Assembly (NCBI GenBank): GCA_964527925.1
Contig: CAZGQO010000006.1
Coordinates: 1-64,000, forward strand
Direction: 5' to 3'
Length of the DNA: 64,000 nt
From: Ch128b sp964527925
GTDB lineage: Bacteria > Bacteroidota > Ignavibacteria > Ch128b
Shown piece by piece: positions 25,686 through 34,199 of this stretch. The notes beneath the pieces were generated by a model. It did not search any database, was not told where the DNA came from, and saw nothing but the letters and a program-made list of their open reading frames with translations. Each line of letters begins with the position of its first letter. Position 1 is the first letter of the stretch. The position numbers and the translations under genes were made by a program.

Positions 25686-26990
25686 ATGAATAGAATAAAA
25701 TCATTCAAATATCTAATGTTGATAATTTCAATTATCACATTGATTGTTTTTCTCTTTAGAGTGGAAAAAATTTACAAAGGAATATTGTTATTAATATACA
25801 CAGTCAAAAGAATGTTTAATGGTAATCAAATAATAATGAATATAAGAGAAATTGATTTTCTACTGGCGACATTATTCTCAATTTTATTCTTATTATTTTC
25901 TTTAGCTATTTTATTTCACTTATTAAAGATTTTGAAATTCAACTTCATCAATAAATTAGAAATAAAATTTTCATCACAAACGAGTGAACTTATCTGGGGT
26001 GCTGGTTTTTTATACTTTATAAGTTTGATATCTCTTACAACCTCACTGCTTGCACCATATGATCCTAACTTTAATAAAGATGTGATTGTGACGAAACTTT
26101 TGCCTCCTTTAAGTAAAGTTCAGTATTTGCTTCTTAAATCTAATTCACAAAATCTCGACCCATATAGTACGTTAAGAAGGGAGTTATTTGAAAACTCAAA
26201 CGAAGATAATAGAATTTATTACTCCCGGATTGAAATTAATGATTCAAATGTAATCGTTCATAAAAATTATTCTGTTCAATCTATCTCAAAGGATAGTTTA
26301 ATTTTAGTTGACAATAAACCAGAAGTTGGAGATAAACTATTTTTTCTTGGGACTGATGAATTCGGGAGAGATCTTCTTAGTAGAATAATTTATGGTTTAA
26401 GAGTTTCAGTTTTTATTGGAATTTTTTCAGTGATTGTTTCATTTGTTCTTGGAGCATTGATTGGATATGCAGCTGGTATAAGTGGCGGTTTAACAGATTT
26501 AGTGTTGATGCGCAGCGTTGAATTTTTTCTATCATTTCCGGTTTTATTTTTTGTCATTTTTCTAATTGCTTTTATTGGAAATTCAATCCCACTTCTAATT
26601 ATAGTCTTTGGTTTTTCTGGCTGGATGTATATCGCAAAAATTGCAAGAAACGAAACTTTAGCTTGCATGAAAAAAGAATTCATCCAAACCCTTTTTCTTG
26701 CTGGACAAACAAAAACAAAAATTATTTTGAAACACATTCTGCCTAACACTTTTTCTCCTATTTTAATTACATTAATTTTTCAAATGAGTAATGTTATAAT
26801 AGCAGAATCGGCGTTAAGCTTTCTTGGACTCGGAGTACAACCACCAACTCCTACTCTTGGCGGGATCATCAAAAATGGATATGAATACTTATCAATTTCA
26901 TGGTGGTTTGCTATTGTAAGCAGTTTTATTTTAATAATTCTAATTCTTGGAATTAATTTATTTGCAGAAGGAATGAAAAAAGTCGAATGA
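25686..26990 (+). CDS. Peptide ABC transporter permease (DppC-like), with extra N-terminal helices and an enlarged loop
   Basis: 434 residues against about 300 for the family. The usual start (SLISLTTSLLAPYDPNF) only appears near residue 110, after two extra hydrophobic helices (about 8-30 and 54-78). Between PPLSKVQ and FFLGTDEFGRDLLSRIIYGLRVS an extra stretch of about 70 residues is inserted. The core after that is standard, ending with the EAA loop (LAGQTKTKIILKHILPNTFSPI) and SALSFLGLGVQPPTPTLGGII. The gene follows dppB by 2 bases. Confidence 0.88.
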   Translation: MNRIKSFKYLMLIISIITLIVFLFRVEKIYKGILLLIYTVKRMFNGNQIIMNIREIDFLLATLFSILFLLFSLAILFHLLKILKFNFINKLEIKFSSQTSELIWGAGFLYFISLISLTTSLLAPYDPNFNKDVIVTKLLPPLSKVQYLLLKSNSQNLDPYSTLRRELFENSNEDNRIYYSRIEINDSNVIVHKNYSVQSISKDSLILVDNKPEVGDKLFFLGTDEFGRDLLSRIIYGLRVSVFIGIFSVIVSFVLGALIGYAAGISGGLTDLVLMRSVEFFLSFPVLFFVIFLIAFIGNSIPLLIIVFGFSGWMYIAKIARNETLACMKKEFIQTLFLAGQTKTKIILKHILPNTFSPILITLIFQMSNVIIAESALSFLGLGVQPPTPTLGGIIKNGYEYLSISWWFAIVSSFILIILILGINLFAEGMKKVE

Positions 26991-26997
26991 GCAGATA

Positions 26998-29900
26998 ATG
27001 TTTATCAATTCTCGTTTTGAAATAATCAGACCTCTTGGTTCTGGCAGAAGTAATGTCTTTGAGGTCAGAGATATTCTTTTTAAAAATAGATCATATGCTC
27101 TAAAAATTATACCGAGTGAATCCATCACACCATTTGATTTCGAATCACTTAAGGAAGAATTTAAGTTACTGCGAAGTTTGAATCATCCTAACATTGTAAA
27201 AGCTTTTGAATTCGGCAAAGTTTATGAATCAGACAACGAAAGCTTCATAAATTCATTTTTCTATACTTCAGAATTATTACAAAGTCAAAATCTTTTCTTT
27301 CTCAGGGAATTAATCAGAGAAGAAAATTTCTTAAATATAATTTATGACCTCCTCAATCAAATCTCTACAACTTTGTATTACATCCATCAATTAAACATAA
27401 TTCATTTTGATATCAGACCTGAAAACATTTTAACAATAAAGACAAAACATCAAAAATTTTCTATAAAACTCATTGACTTTGGTTTCAGTGCATTAAAAAA
27501 ACAATCAATTAAAGGAACACCGCTATACATTTCGCCGGAATTAATAAGTGGAATTGCTGTAGATTTCAGAACAGACCTTTACTCACTTGGTGCAAGCTTA
27601 TATCATATTCTCGCAGGATATCCACCGTTTGAATCGGCTAACGAAGTCGAACTTTTAAAAAAACATCTTGAAGAAGATCCCCCTGATTTACCAGAGAATT
27701 TTCCAGATAATCTAAATTTTATAATCAAAAAACTCCTGTCAAAAAATCCAGCAGAAAGATTTAATAACGCTCTCGAAATACTTGATTATCTCCCTGAAGA
27801 GTTTCGACAAATTCAAAATTATTGGCCGATACCTAAAATTTATTTTGCCAGAGAAGAAGAATTCAAACTCTTAAAACAATTTATTGAAAATCAAAGTACA
27901 GATTCAAAAACTACATGCCTGATATTATCCGAAAGAGGAATGGGAAAATCCTTCTTGCTGGATAAGTTTAAATCGTTCATTGAAGAGACTGAATTAAGCT
28001 ACTTACATTTAAATGTAGCCGAACAACAACCGCAATCTTATAACTTGTTACATTCACTTCTTTTGCAAATAGAACAGTTATTCAAAATAAAAAATCTGAG
28101 ACCAGATTCGCTTTTATCCAGAAATATTGAATTACTTAAAAACCTCTACGATCGACATGAAATAAAATCAGATTTTCTTGAGAATCAAAAAAGTTACTTA
28201 TCAGAAATATTAATTGGCTTTGCTAAGCTAACTCCATTCATAATCATAATTGATGATTTACAACTTCTTGATAAAACGACCAGAGAATTTGTTTATTACA
28301 TTTATCCTTCATTAGTTGAATTGGGAATTAAATTTATCTTTACAGTTGATCATTCCTTTATCAAATCAAATGATTATGAAAAACTTCAACGAACAGAAGA
28401 AATAATTCTTGTTCCTTTGACAAGAGATCAAATTAGTGAAATGCTTCATACATATTTTAGTTTTGATTTCCCATATGAAGAAGTAATTGATTTAATTATT
28501 AATCACACAGATGGATCTATCAACCAGATAAATGATTTAATCAGCAATTTATTTTTTACTGGAATACTAAAATTCGATTCTCATGGATTCCAGATTGAAT
28601 ACGAGAAAATTTCAGATCATGACTTATCAAAATTATTTTCTCAAACATATGAAAATAGATTCAACAAAATTTCTGATTTACAAAAACAAATTCTAAAAGT
28701 TCTTTCTTTATTAGACTTTCCATTAAAGCTGACAGATTTAAGCAATTTTCTTCAAATTAATTCTGTTCAATTGAAAGAAGAATTAACATTCTTAAGTTCA
28801 ATTGGATGGATTGAATTCTCAGGAATTAACGAGAATGTTTTTCTGCCAGAGGGGGGAATGAAAAATTATCTTTCCGGTTTGGCAAGAAATCACAAAAATC
28901 TTAATAATCGATTAGCCAGTTACTTCGAAAGACAAAATTATCCATCATTTATTGTTGCCCATTTTTATGAATCTGCTGGTGAAGTTAACAATGCACTAAA
29001 TTTCTACTTGAGGTCAGTTCAAGAAGCTGAAACCTTTTTCTCATTTTCTAAAATGGAAAAATATTTACTTAAATGTATCGACCTTGAGAAAGAACCCTTA
29101 AGAAAATATGAATTAAAACACAAGCTTGTTCAATGTTACTTTAATTTATCTGAATTTCAGAAAGCCGAAGCTCTTGCCTTAGAATTATTAGAAGCTGAGT
29201 CATTTAATTACAAGGTTTTTGATTTATTCATCACTCTTGCAAAAATAAAATTCAGATCGGGTGATGTGGATGCAGCATATGAGTATCTCGACCAAGCCTA
29301 TAAGCATGCAATAACCACTCAACAAAAAATCGAAGTAGAAATAAATCAAATTAACCTTGAAGTCAATCAGGGAAATTTTTCCATTGCCGATAAAAAATGT
29401 AAAATGCTTTTAGATGAATACTCTGAAATTTTAAATCCTATTGAAAAGGCAGCAATCCTGAACAATCTGGGTATTACAAATTCCCTAGCAGGCTTTTTCA
29501 ACGATGCTATATCATACTTCAACGAATCAATAAAAATTTATGACCAGAACAACAATAAAATTAAATCTGCTCAAACACTTTTAAATCTTGGAAATGTATA
29601 TAACCTGTTGGGTAAAAAAGGAGAAGCTATAAGCTACTGGAATAAAGCTCTACAATTAAACGATTCAATTGGTGATCTTTCACGCAAAGCAACTATCCTT
29701 AATAACATTGGAATAGCATTCTTTGAAGAACTAAAACTCGATGAAGCAATCAACTATTACCTCGAAGCAAAAAACATTTTTGAAAAAAACAATGATCTTG
29801 CGGGGAAAAATTTAGTGATTTTTAATCTGGCAGAATCACACTTCATGTTATGTAATTATTCGGTTGCTTTAAATTTTGTCAAAGAAGCTATAGATTTATC

Positions 29901-30621
29901 AAATAGATTATTTGATGTTGAAGGACAGTGCGAAAGCAGATTTCTGTTAGTTCAATTATATTTTGCGTTGAACAATTTAGAAGATCTGGAGAAGTTAATA
30001 GATGAACTTCTTCAAGTTATCGAAATCAATAAAATTCAGACAACTCAATTGCAAAATTATCTTTATCTCTCTGGATTATTGAACTTAGAATTAAAAAAGT
30101 ACGATGAAGCAGAAATTAAGATAAATCTTGCTCGTGAAATGTATAAAAACACCAAAAACAAATATTTCTACTGTAAAAGTACAATCGATTTAATGTGGCT
30201 TTATTTCTTTACTGGTAAGTATGATATTATATTGAATCTTTTCGATGAGTTAGTTTCCTATGATTATTTTAATTTTAATAATTCATTAAAAGCTGAGGCT
30301 CTGCTGATTCTTGGGGATTCTTCAAAAAGACCTGGATCGAATTTCTCAAAATCCGCTATTGAATATTATTCTGAATCGATGAATTTAATTGAAAACTCTT
30401 ACATTAATGAAACTACATGGCAGGTCCTAACTTCATTGGGTGAAGAGCTATTGGTTAAAGGTGCAGTAAAGAGAGGAATCGAATATATCAGACAAGCAAA
30501 ATTGGTAATTGACTACTTGGCTAATCAAATTTCTGAAAACTACTATAAAAATTTATATCTTGCACAACCAAAACGACAAAGAACGCTTTTAAAAATCGAA
30601 AAAGTATTGAATAATTATTGA
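26998..30621 (+). CDS. Giant Ser/Thr protein kinase-ATPase-TPR signalling protein
   Basis: 1207 residues in three parts. First, a protein kinase domain (about 6-270): glycine loop LGSGRSNVFEV, catalytic Lys in YALKI, catalytic-loop HFDIRPEN with Asp138 (a non-RD form, and R for the usual K), DFG at 160-162, and SPE after GTPLYI. Second, an AAA/STAND-like ATPase (~285-600): Walker A-like SERGMGKS with the first Gly missing, and Walker B IIIIDD near 414-420. Third, about ten TPR units (~640-1180). This is the layout of PknB-like multidomain kinases that sense and scaffold. It follows the peptide transporter by 7 bases and precedes a sigma-54 activator by one base, so all may be one transcript. 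Confidence 0.9.
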   Translation: MFINSRFEIIRPLGSGRSNVFEVRDILFKNRSYALKIIPSESITPFDFESLKEEFKLLRSLNHPNIVKAFEFGKVYESDNESFINSFFYTSELLQSQNLFFLRELIREENFLNIIYDLLNQISTTLYYIHQLNIIHFDIRPENILTIKTKHQKFSIKLIDFGFSALKKQSIKGTPLYISPELISGIAVDFRTDLYSLGASLYHILAGYPPFESANEVELLKKHLEEDPPDLPENFPDNLNFIIKKLLSKNPAERFNNALEILDYLPEEFRQIQNYWPIPKIYFAREEEFKLLKQFIENQSTDSKTTCLILSERGMGKSFLLDKFKSFIEETELSYLHLNVAEQQPQSYNLLHSLLLQIEQLFKIKNLRPDSLLSRNIELLKNLYDRHEIKSDFLENQKSYLSEILIGFAKLTPFIIIIDDLQLLDKTTREFVYYIYPSLVELGIKFIFTVDHSFIKSNDYEKLQRTEEIILVPLTRDQISEMLHTYFSFDFPYEEVIDLIINHTDGSINQINDLISNLFFTGILKFDSHGFQIEYEKISDHDLSKLFSQTYENRFNKISDLQKQILKVLSLLDFPLKLTDLSNFLQINSVQLKEELTFLSSIGWIEFSGINENVFLPEGGMKNYLSGLARNHKNLNNRLASYFERQNYPSFIVAHFYESAGEVNNALNFYLRSVQEAETFFSFSKMEKYLLKCIDLEKEPLRKYELKHKLVQCYFNLSEFQKAEALALELLEAESFNYKVFDLFITLAKIKFRSGDVDAAYEYLDQAYKHAITTQQKIEVEINQINLEVNQGNFSIADKKCKMLLDEYSEILNPIEKAAILNNLGITNSLAGFFNDAISYFNESIKIYDQNNNKIKSAQTLLNLGNVYNLLGKKGEAISYWNKALQLNDSIGDLSRKATILNNIGIAFFEELKLDEAINYYLEAKNIFEKNNDLAGKNLVIFNLAESHFMLCNYSVALNFVKEAIDLSNRLFDVEGQCESRFLLVQLYFALNNLEDLEKLIDELLQVIEINKIQTTQLQNYLYLSGLLNLELKKYDEAEIKINLAREMYKNTKNKYFYCKSTIDLMWLYFFTGKYDIILNLFDELVSYDYFNFNNSLKAEALLILGDSSKRPGSNFSKSAIEYYSESMNLIENSYINETTWQVLTSLGEELLVKGAVKRGIEYIRQAKLVIDYLANQISENYYKNLYLAQPKRQRTLLKIEKVLNNY

Positions 30622-30622
30622 A

Positions 30623-31999
30623 ATGACGAACGAACAGTTAAAAATTAAAATCAAAATCATCAATTCCAGTAAATCAACTGAAAATATAGACTGGCTGTTC
30701 AAAACTATTAAAGATGCAATAGTCCAGAATTTTTCTTTGCAGGAATTATTAAATCAATCTTTTATAATAAATAAAAACGAATTATACATATTAAACATAG
30801 ACTCTATAAATTTTGGTTCTATTGAAAGCATTCGATCTTTTGTAGAAAACTCCAATCCCGAAATCTGGTACATCGCAATACATAACAAGTTAACTCATCA
30901 ACTTTCTCCTCTAATTAGAATGGGGGTTTATAAAATATTTTATTTACCCGAGGAAGAATTTATTCTGAGAAATAATGTAAGCGAAAAAATCGATGATTTA
31001 AAAAAAGAATACGAAAGGGAAATATTAAGAAATAACGTAAATAAGCGATACAGTTTCGAAAATCTTATCGGAGGTTCACAGAAGTTTCTTGAATGTATTG
31101 AAATTGCAAAAAGAGTTGCCAATAAAAGTGATACTAATGTACTTATCCTTGGTGAAACCGGGACAGGAAAAGAATTATTAGCAAAAGCAATTCATTACAA
31201 TTCGCCACGTTCAGGTGAACCTTTTATTGAATTAAACACATCAGCAATTTCTGAAAATCTTTTTGAATCAGAATTATTTGGATATGAGAAAGGTGCCTTT
31301 ACAGATGCAAAAACTTCCAAACCCGGTCTACTTGAAATCGCTGAAAATGGCACAGCATTTCTCGATGAAATTGGTGATTTGAGTTTTAATCTTCAGGTTA
31401 AACTCCTTAGAGCCATTGAAAATAAATCAATTAAAAGAGTTGGGGGAATAAAAAATATAAAGATCAATTGCCGAATAATCGCCGCAACGAATCAAAATCT
31501 AGAGCAGCTCGTCCAGGAAAAAAAATTTAGATCTGATTTATACTTCAGGTTGAAAGTTATTTCTATCCATTTACCACCATTAAGAGAACGACCAGAAGAC
31601 ATAATTCCGATCGCAGATCATTTTATTAATGAGTTTAATCGTAAGTACGATACAAAAATTGAAGGTCTTTCAAGAAAAGCAAATCAAATTTTACTTCAAT
31701 ATTCCTGGCCGGGAAATATTCGAGAATTATCAAATGTAATTGAAAGAGCTGTTTTACTTTCAAATTCAAATATTATTAGCGAAAGAGATATTCACCTCGG
31801 AACAAGTTCCATACTTTCATCAATGAAAAAAAATTTAATCGAACTAAAAGTGGAAATTGATAAAGCAAACCTAACAAAGGTAACCCGAGATTTAGCAAAA
31901 GAGGTTCTAAAATTAGTTGATGGCAACAAATCACAGGCGGCAAGAATACTTGGAATTTCACGCCCGAGTCTATTAAAAATTCTTAATGAAGAAGAATAA
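30623..31999 (+). CDS. Sigma-54-dependent enhancer-binding transcription activator
   Basis: 458 residues. An N-terminal ~130-residue region, perhaps a degenerate receiver, has no recognisable phospho-acceptor aspartate. The AAA+ domain has Walker A GETGTGKE (177-184), the sigma-54 contact loop as GAFTDA (224-229, where GAFTGA is usual), Walker B FLDEIGDL, RIIAATNQNLEQL and SWPGNIREL. A C-terminal Fis-type HTH reads SQAARILGISRPSLLKIL. It begins one base after the kinase gene. A well-formed -24/-12 promoter lies 264 bases downstream of its stop, in front of the lipoprotein unit, so that unit is a probable target. Confidence 0.93.
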   Translation: MTNEQLKIKIKIINSSKSTENIDWLFKTIKDAIVQNFSLQELLNQSFIINKNELYILNIDSINFGSIESIRSFVENSNPEIWYIAIHNKLTHQLSPLIRMGVYKIFYLPEEEFILRNNVSEKIDDLKKEYEREILRNNVNKRYSFENLIGGSQKFLECIEIAKRVANKSDTNVLILGETGTGKELLAKAIHYNSPRSGEPFIELNTSAISENLFESELFGYEKGAFTDAKTSKPGLLEIAENGTAFLDEIGDLSFNLQVKLLRAIENKSIKRVGGIKNIKINCRIIAATNQNLEQLVQEKKFRSDLYFRLKVISIHLPPLRERPEDIIPIADHFINEFNRKYDTKIEGLSRKANQILLQYSWPGNIRELSNVIERAVLLSNSNIISERDIHLGTSSILSSMKKNLIELKVEIDKANLTKVTRDLAKEVLKLVDGNKSQAARILGISRPSLLKILNEEE

Positions 32000-32334
32000 A
32001 AATAATTGTAAAAAATTTTTACACCCTAAAAAGTTCTATCCACAACTCTTTGAGTTTCAATCAAATAGAAAATCTCATATAAATATTAACTTCTGAAATC
32101 ATAAATTATCTTTTGAAAATTTTATATTATGAAATTCAAAATTAATCTTGATTATTTAGCTTACAACCGAAAAATGTTGGATAAAAATATTTGGCTGCCT
32201 AATATTAGCCAGCACCTCAACTAAAAACTTTAAAAATCTTCAATTTTTACTAATAAAGAATTTGGCATTAAGATTGCAATATATAATGCAAGTAAATAAA
32301 CACTATGTTTAACAAATTAATCAGGAGAGTTAAT
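32000..32334. other. Intergenic region upstream of the lipoprotein gene
   Basis: 335 AT-rich bases holding the putative sigma-54 promoter at 32263-32289 and a TGGCT/AGCCA inverted repeat at 32192-32211. An in-frame ATG at 32305 would add 10 residues to the next protein. No other gene is visible. Confidence 0.6.
32263..32289 (+). promoter_or_regulatory. Sigma-54 (-24/-12) promoter for the lipoprotein unit
   Basis: TGGCATTAAGATTGCA at 32263-32278 has GG at 32264-32265 and GC at 32276-32277, the exact spacing of the consensus TGGCAC-N5-TTGCA. The transcription start would fall near 32289, about 46 bases before the ATG at 32335. A short inverted repeat, TGGCT (32192-32196) with AGCCA (32207-32211), lies about 60-70 bases upstream and could be an activator site. 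The activator gene itself lies directly upstream. Confidence 0.75.
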
Positions 32335-32901
32335 ATGAAACGATTTTCAATTTTCCTCGCTGTTGTGCTTTTCGTAAGCACTCTTTTAATAACTGGTTGT
32401 CAAGAAACAATTTCACCAGTTGCACCTGTTGATAATTCAATCCTACAGGTAAAACAAGATAAAAACACCCCACCTGAGGGAGTTACATTCCTCAGAGCAA
32501 TAACAAATCCCAAAATGAATTCAGTCAACACTGTTGTCACAGCCAGTGCAACATTAGACCCAGCAGTTGGCGGAACAGTTGGTGGCGCAGAGACATTTGG
32601 AAATTCCGTTTATATTCCTGCCAATACCTTCAATGAACCCACAACATTTACAGTCACAGCAGCCGACGAAGAATTTAGCTGGGTTGAATTTGGTCCATCA
32701 ATGAAATTCAACGGAAATGTTTTAATTACATTAGATTTCAGCCGATTTGGACTAACCAAGAAAGAAGCAAAGAAACATAAAGTTTATTACTATAACGAAA
32801 ATAAAGGCAAATGGGAAAAAGTAAAAGGCCCATATATATACACAGAAACCAGTGTAAGCTTCTATATAGGTCATTTCTCAAGATATGGTTGGGGGAATTA
32901 G
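32335..32901 (+). CDS. Lipoprotein with a ZU5-like beta domain
   Basis: 188 residues from the ATG at 32335, which has AGGAGAG at the right distance. The lipobox is ISLLITGC-like: the hydrophobic signal VVLFVSTLLITGC ends at Cys22. The domain at about 75-188 has the ZU5 pattern: AVGGTVGGAETFGNSVYIPANTFNEPTTFTV (in parts) and a YYYNENKGKWEKV strand. ZU5 domains mediate protein contacts and often sit in surface proteins of this phylum. The substrate or partner is unknown. It is the first gene after the sigma-54 promoter and ends in TAG. Confidence 0.75.
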   Translation: MKRFSIFLAVVLFVSTLLITGCQETISPVAPVDNSILQVKQDKNTPPEGVTFLRAITNPKMNSVNTVVTASATLDPAVGGTVGGAETFGNSVYIPANTFNEPTTFTVTAADEEFSWVEFGPSMKFNGNVLITLDFSRFGLTKKEAKKHKVYYYNENKGKWEKVKGPYIYTETSVSFYIGHFSRYGWGN

Positions 32902-32936
32902 TAGTAAAAAATGGATAGTTAATAAGGGGATATGAA

Positions 32937-34187
32937 ATGAATAAAATTAAGAATTTCATTGATGCGTTGTTTGAACTATCCATAAGATACTGTGGTGAGG
33001 AGGTACTGAACGAAATTAAGCAAATCCTCAGTCGAGCCGAGCAACTCGAGCTCGACTTTGCTTTAAAAGTTCGGAAGGAAAGTGAAGAAGAAATTGCTCA
33101 ATTTGAAAATGTCAGAATCCAGTTTTATGCTGATAATCTTCTAAGTTTCTGTAGAAATAAATTAAAAGAAGAACTCTATCTTAATTATTTGCTTGAACTT
33201 GGTCAAATTTGTCTGGATTTCGGAGAGATAAATTATGCCGAGTATATCGATTCTCAGCTTCTATCACTTGCAGAACTAAAGAATAAGTACTTAATCTTAG
33301 CAGCACAGGCATATTTTCAACGTGCAGAGGTTTATGTAAGATCCACACGCTGGAAAAAAGCAGAGAACGATCTGAAGAAGGCCAAACAAATTTTCACACA
33401 GAAAAAAGATAAAAAAGGATTAGCCAGAATTAATAACCTTCTTGGCATCATTAAATCCGAAAAAGGTGCACTTCAAAGTGCATATAAAAATTATTCGGAT
33501 GCCTTAAATGTTTTTTCAAAATTAAAAGATGAGTTGTGGATTGGCATAATCGAAATGAATATTGGTAACCTTCGAACAATTCAATCTCGTTGGGATGAAG
33601 CTTTTGCTCATTACAAACGTGCTCTGGCTGCTTTTGAAAAGTTAATGGATTCGAAAAGACTTTCTCTGGTTAGACATAACCTCGGCTTACTATTTAAAAA
33701 TCGTGGTGAACTAGAAGCAGCTTTAACTGAATTTGATAGAAGCCTTGAATATGCTATCGATGCGAATTATCTCCTTGCGAAGGGATTGGCTTATATTGGC
33801 AAAGGCGATGTCTATGCAAAACTGGAAGAATATGCTCTGGCTATGGAATATTGTAATAAGGCAATGCAAGTGTTCTACAAAATTATGGATAGGGTTGGTC
33901 TTGCCGATACTTACAAGATCAAAGGTATTGTTCTAAGAGATGTTTCTAACTACGAAATTGCAGAAACTTACCTCCTCACCAGTTTGCGAATTAGCGAGGA
34001 GATAGAAAGTTTACTGAATTTTGCTGAGAGTTCTTATGAAATAGGAATTTTGTATCGTAAGTGGGAGAAAAATGATCTGGCAATGAAGTATTTGAAACTT
34101 TCTGAATCTCTCTTTGCTAAAATTGGTGCAAAGGAAAATCTCGAAAGAGTTAAAGTAATAATGGATAGAACAAGTAGCCTAAAATAA
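32937..34187 (+). CDS. Cytoplasmic TPR repeat protein
   Basis: 416 residues with no signal peptide. After a helical N-terminal region (~1-90), at least seven TPR-like units run from about 95 to 410 (YFQRAEVYVRSTRWKKAENDL, INNLLGIIKSEKGALQSAYKNY, HNLGLLFKNRGELEAALTEF and so on). It is a probable scaffold or partner-sensing protein. It lies 35 bases after the lipoprotein gene and 12 before the GAF-HATPase gene, so all three should share the sigma-54 promoter. It resembles the TPR part of the kinase giant in style, though I cannot judge homology. Confidence 0.8.
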   Translation: MNKIKNFIDALFELSIRYCGEEVLNEIKQILSRAEQLELDFALKVRKESEEEIAQFENVRIQFYADNLLSFCRNKLKEELYLNYLLELGQICLDFGEINYAEYIDSQLLSLAELKNKYLILAAQAYFQRAEVYVRSTRWKKAENDLKKAKQIFTQKKDKKGLARINNLLGIIKSEKGALQSAYKNYSDALNVFSKLKDELWIGIIEMNIGNLRTIQSRWDEAFAHYKRALAAFEKLMDSKRLSLVRHNLGLLFKNRGELEAALTEFDRSLEYAIDANYLLAKGLAYIGKGDVYAKLEEYALAMEYCNKAMQVFYKIMDRVGLADTYKIKGIVLRDVSNYEIAETYLLTSLRISEEIESLLNFAESSYEIGILYRKWEKNDLAMKYLKLSESLFAKIGAKENLERVKVIMDRTSSLK

Positions 34188-34199
34188 GGAATTATTAAA

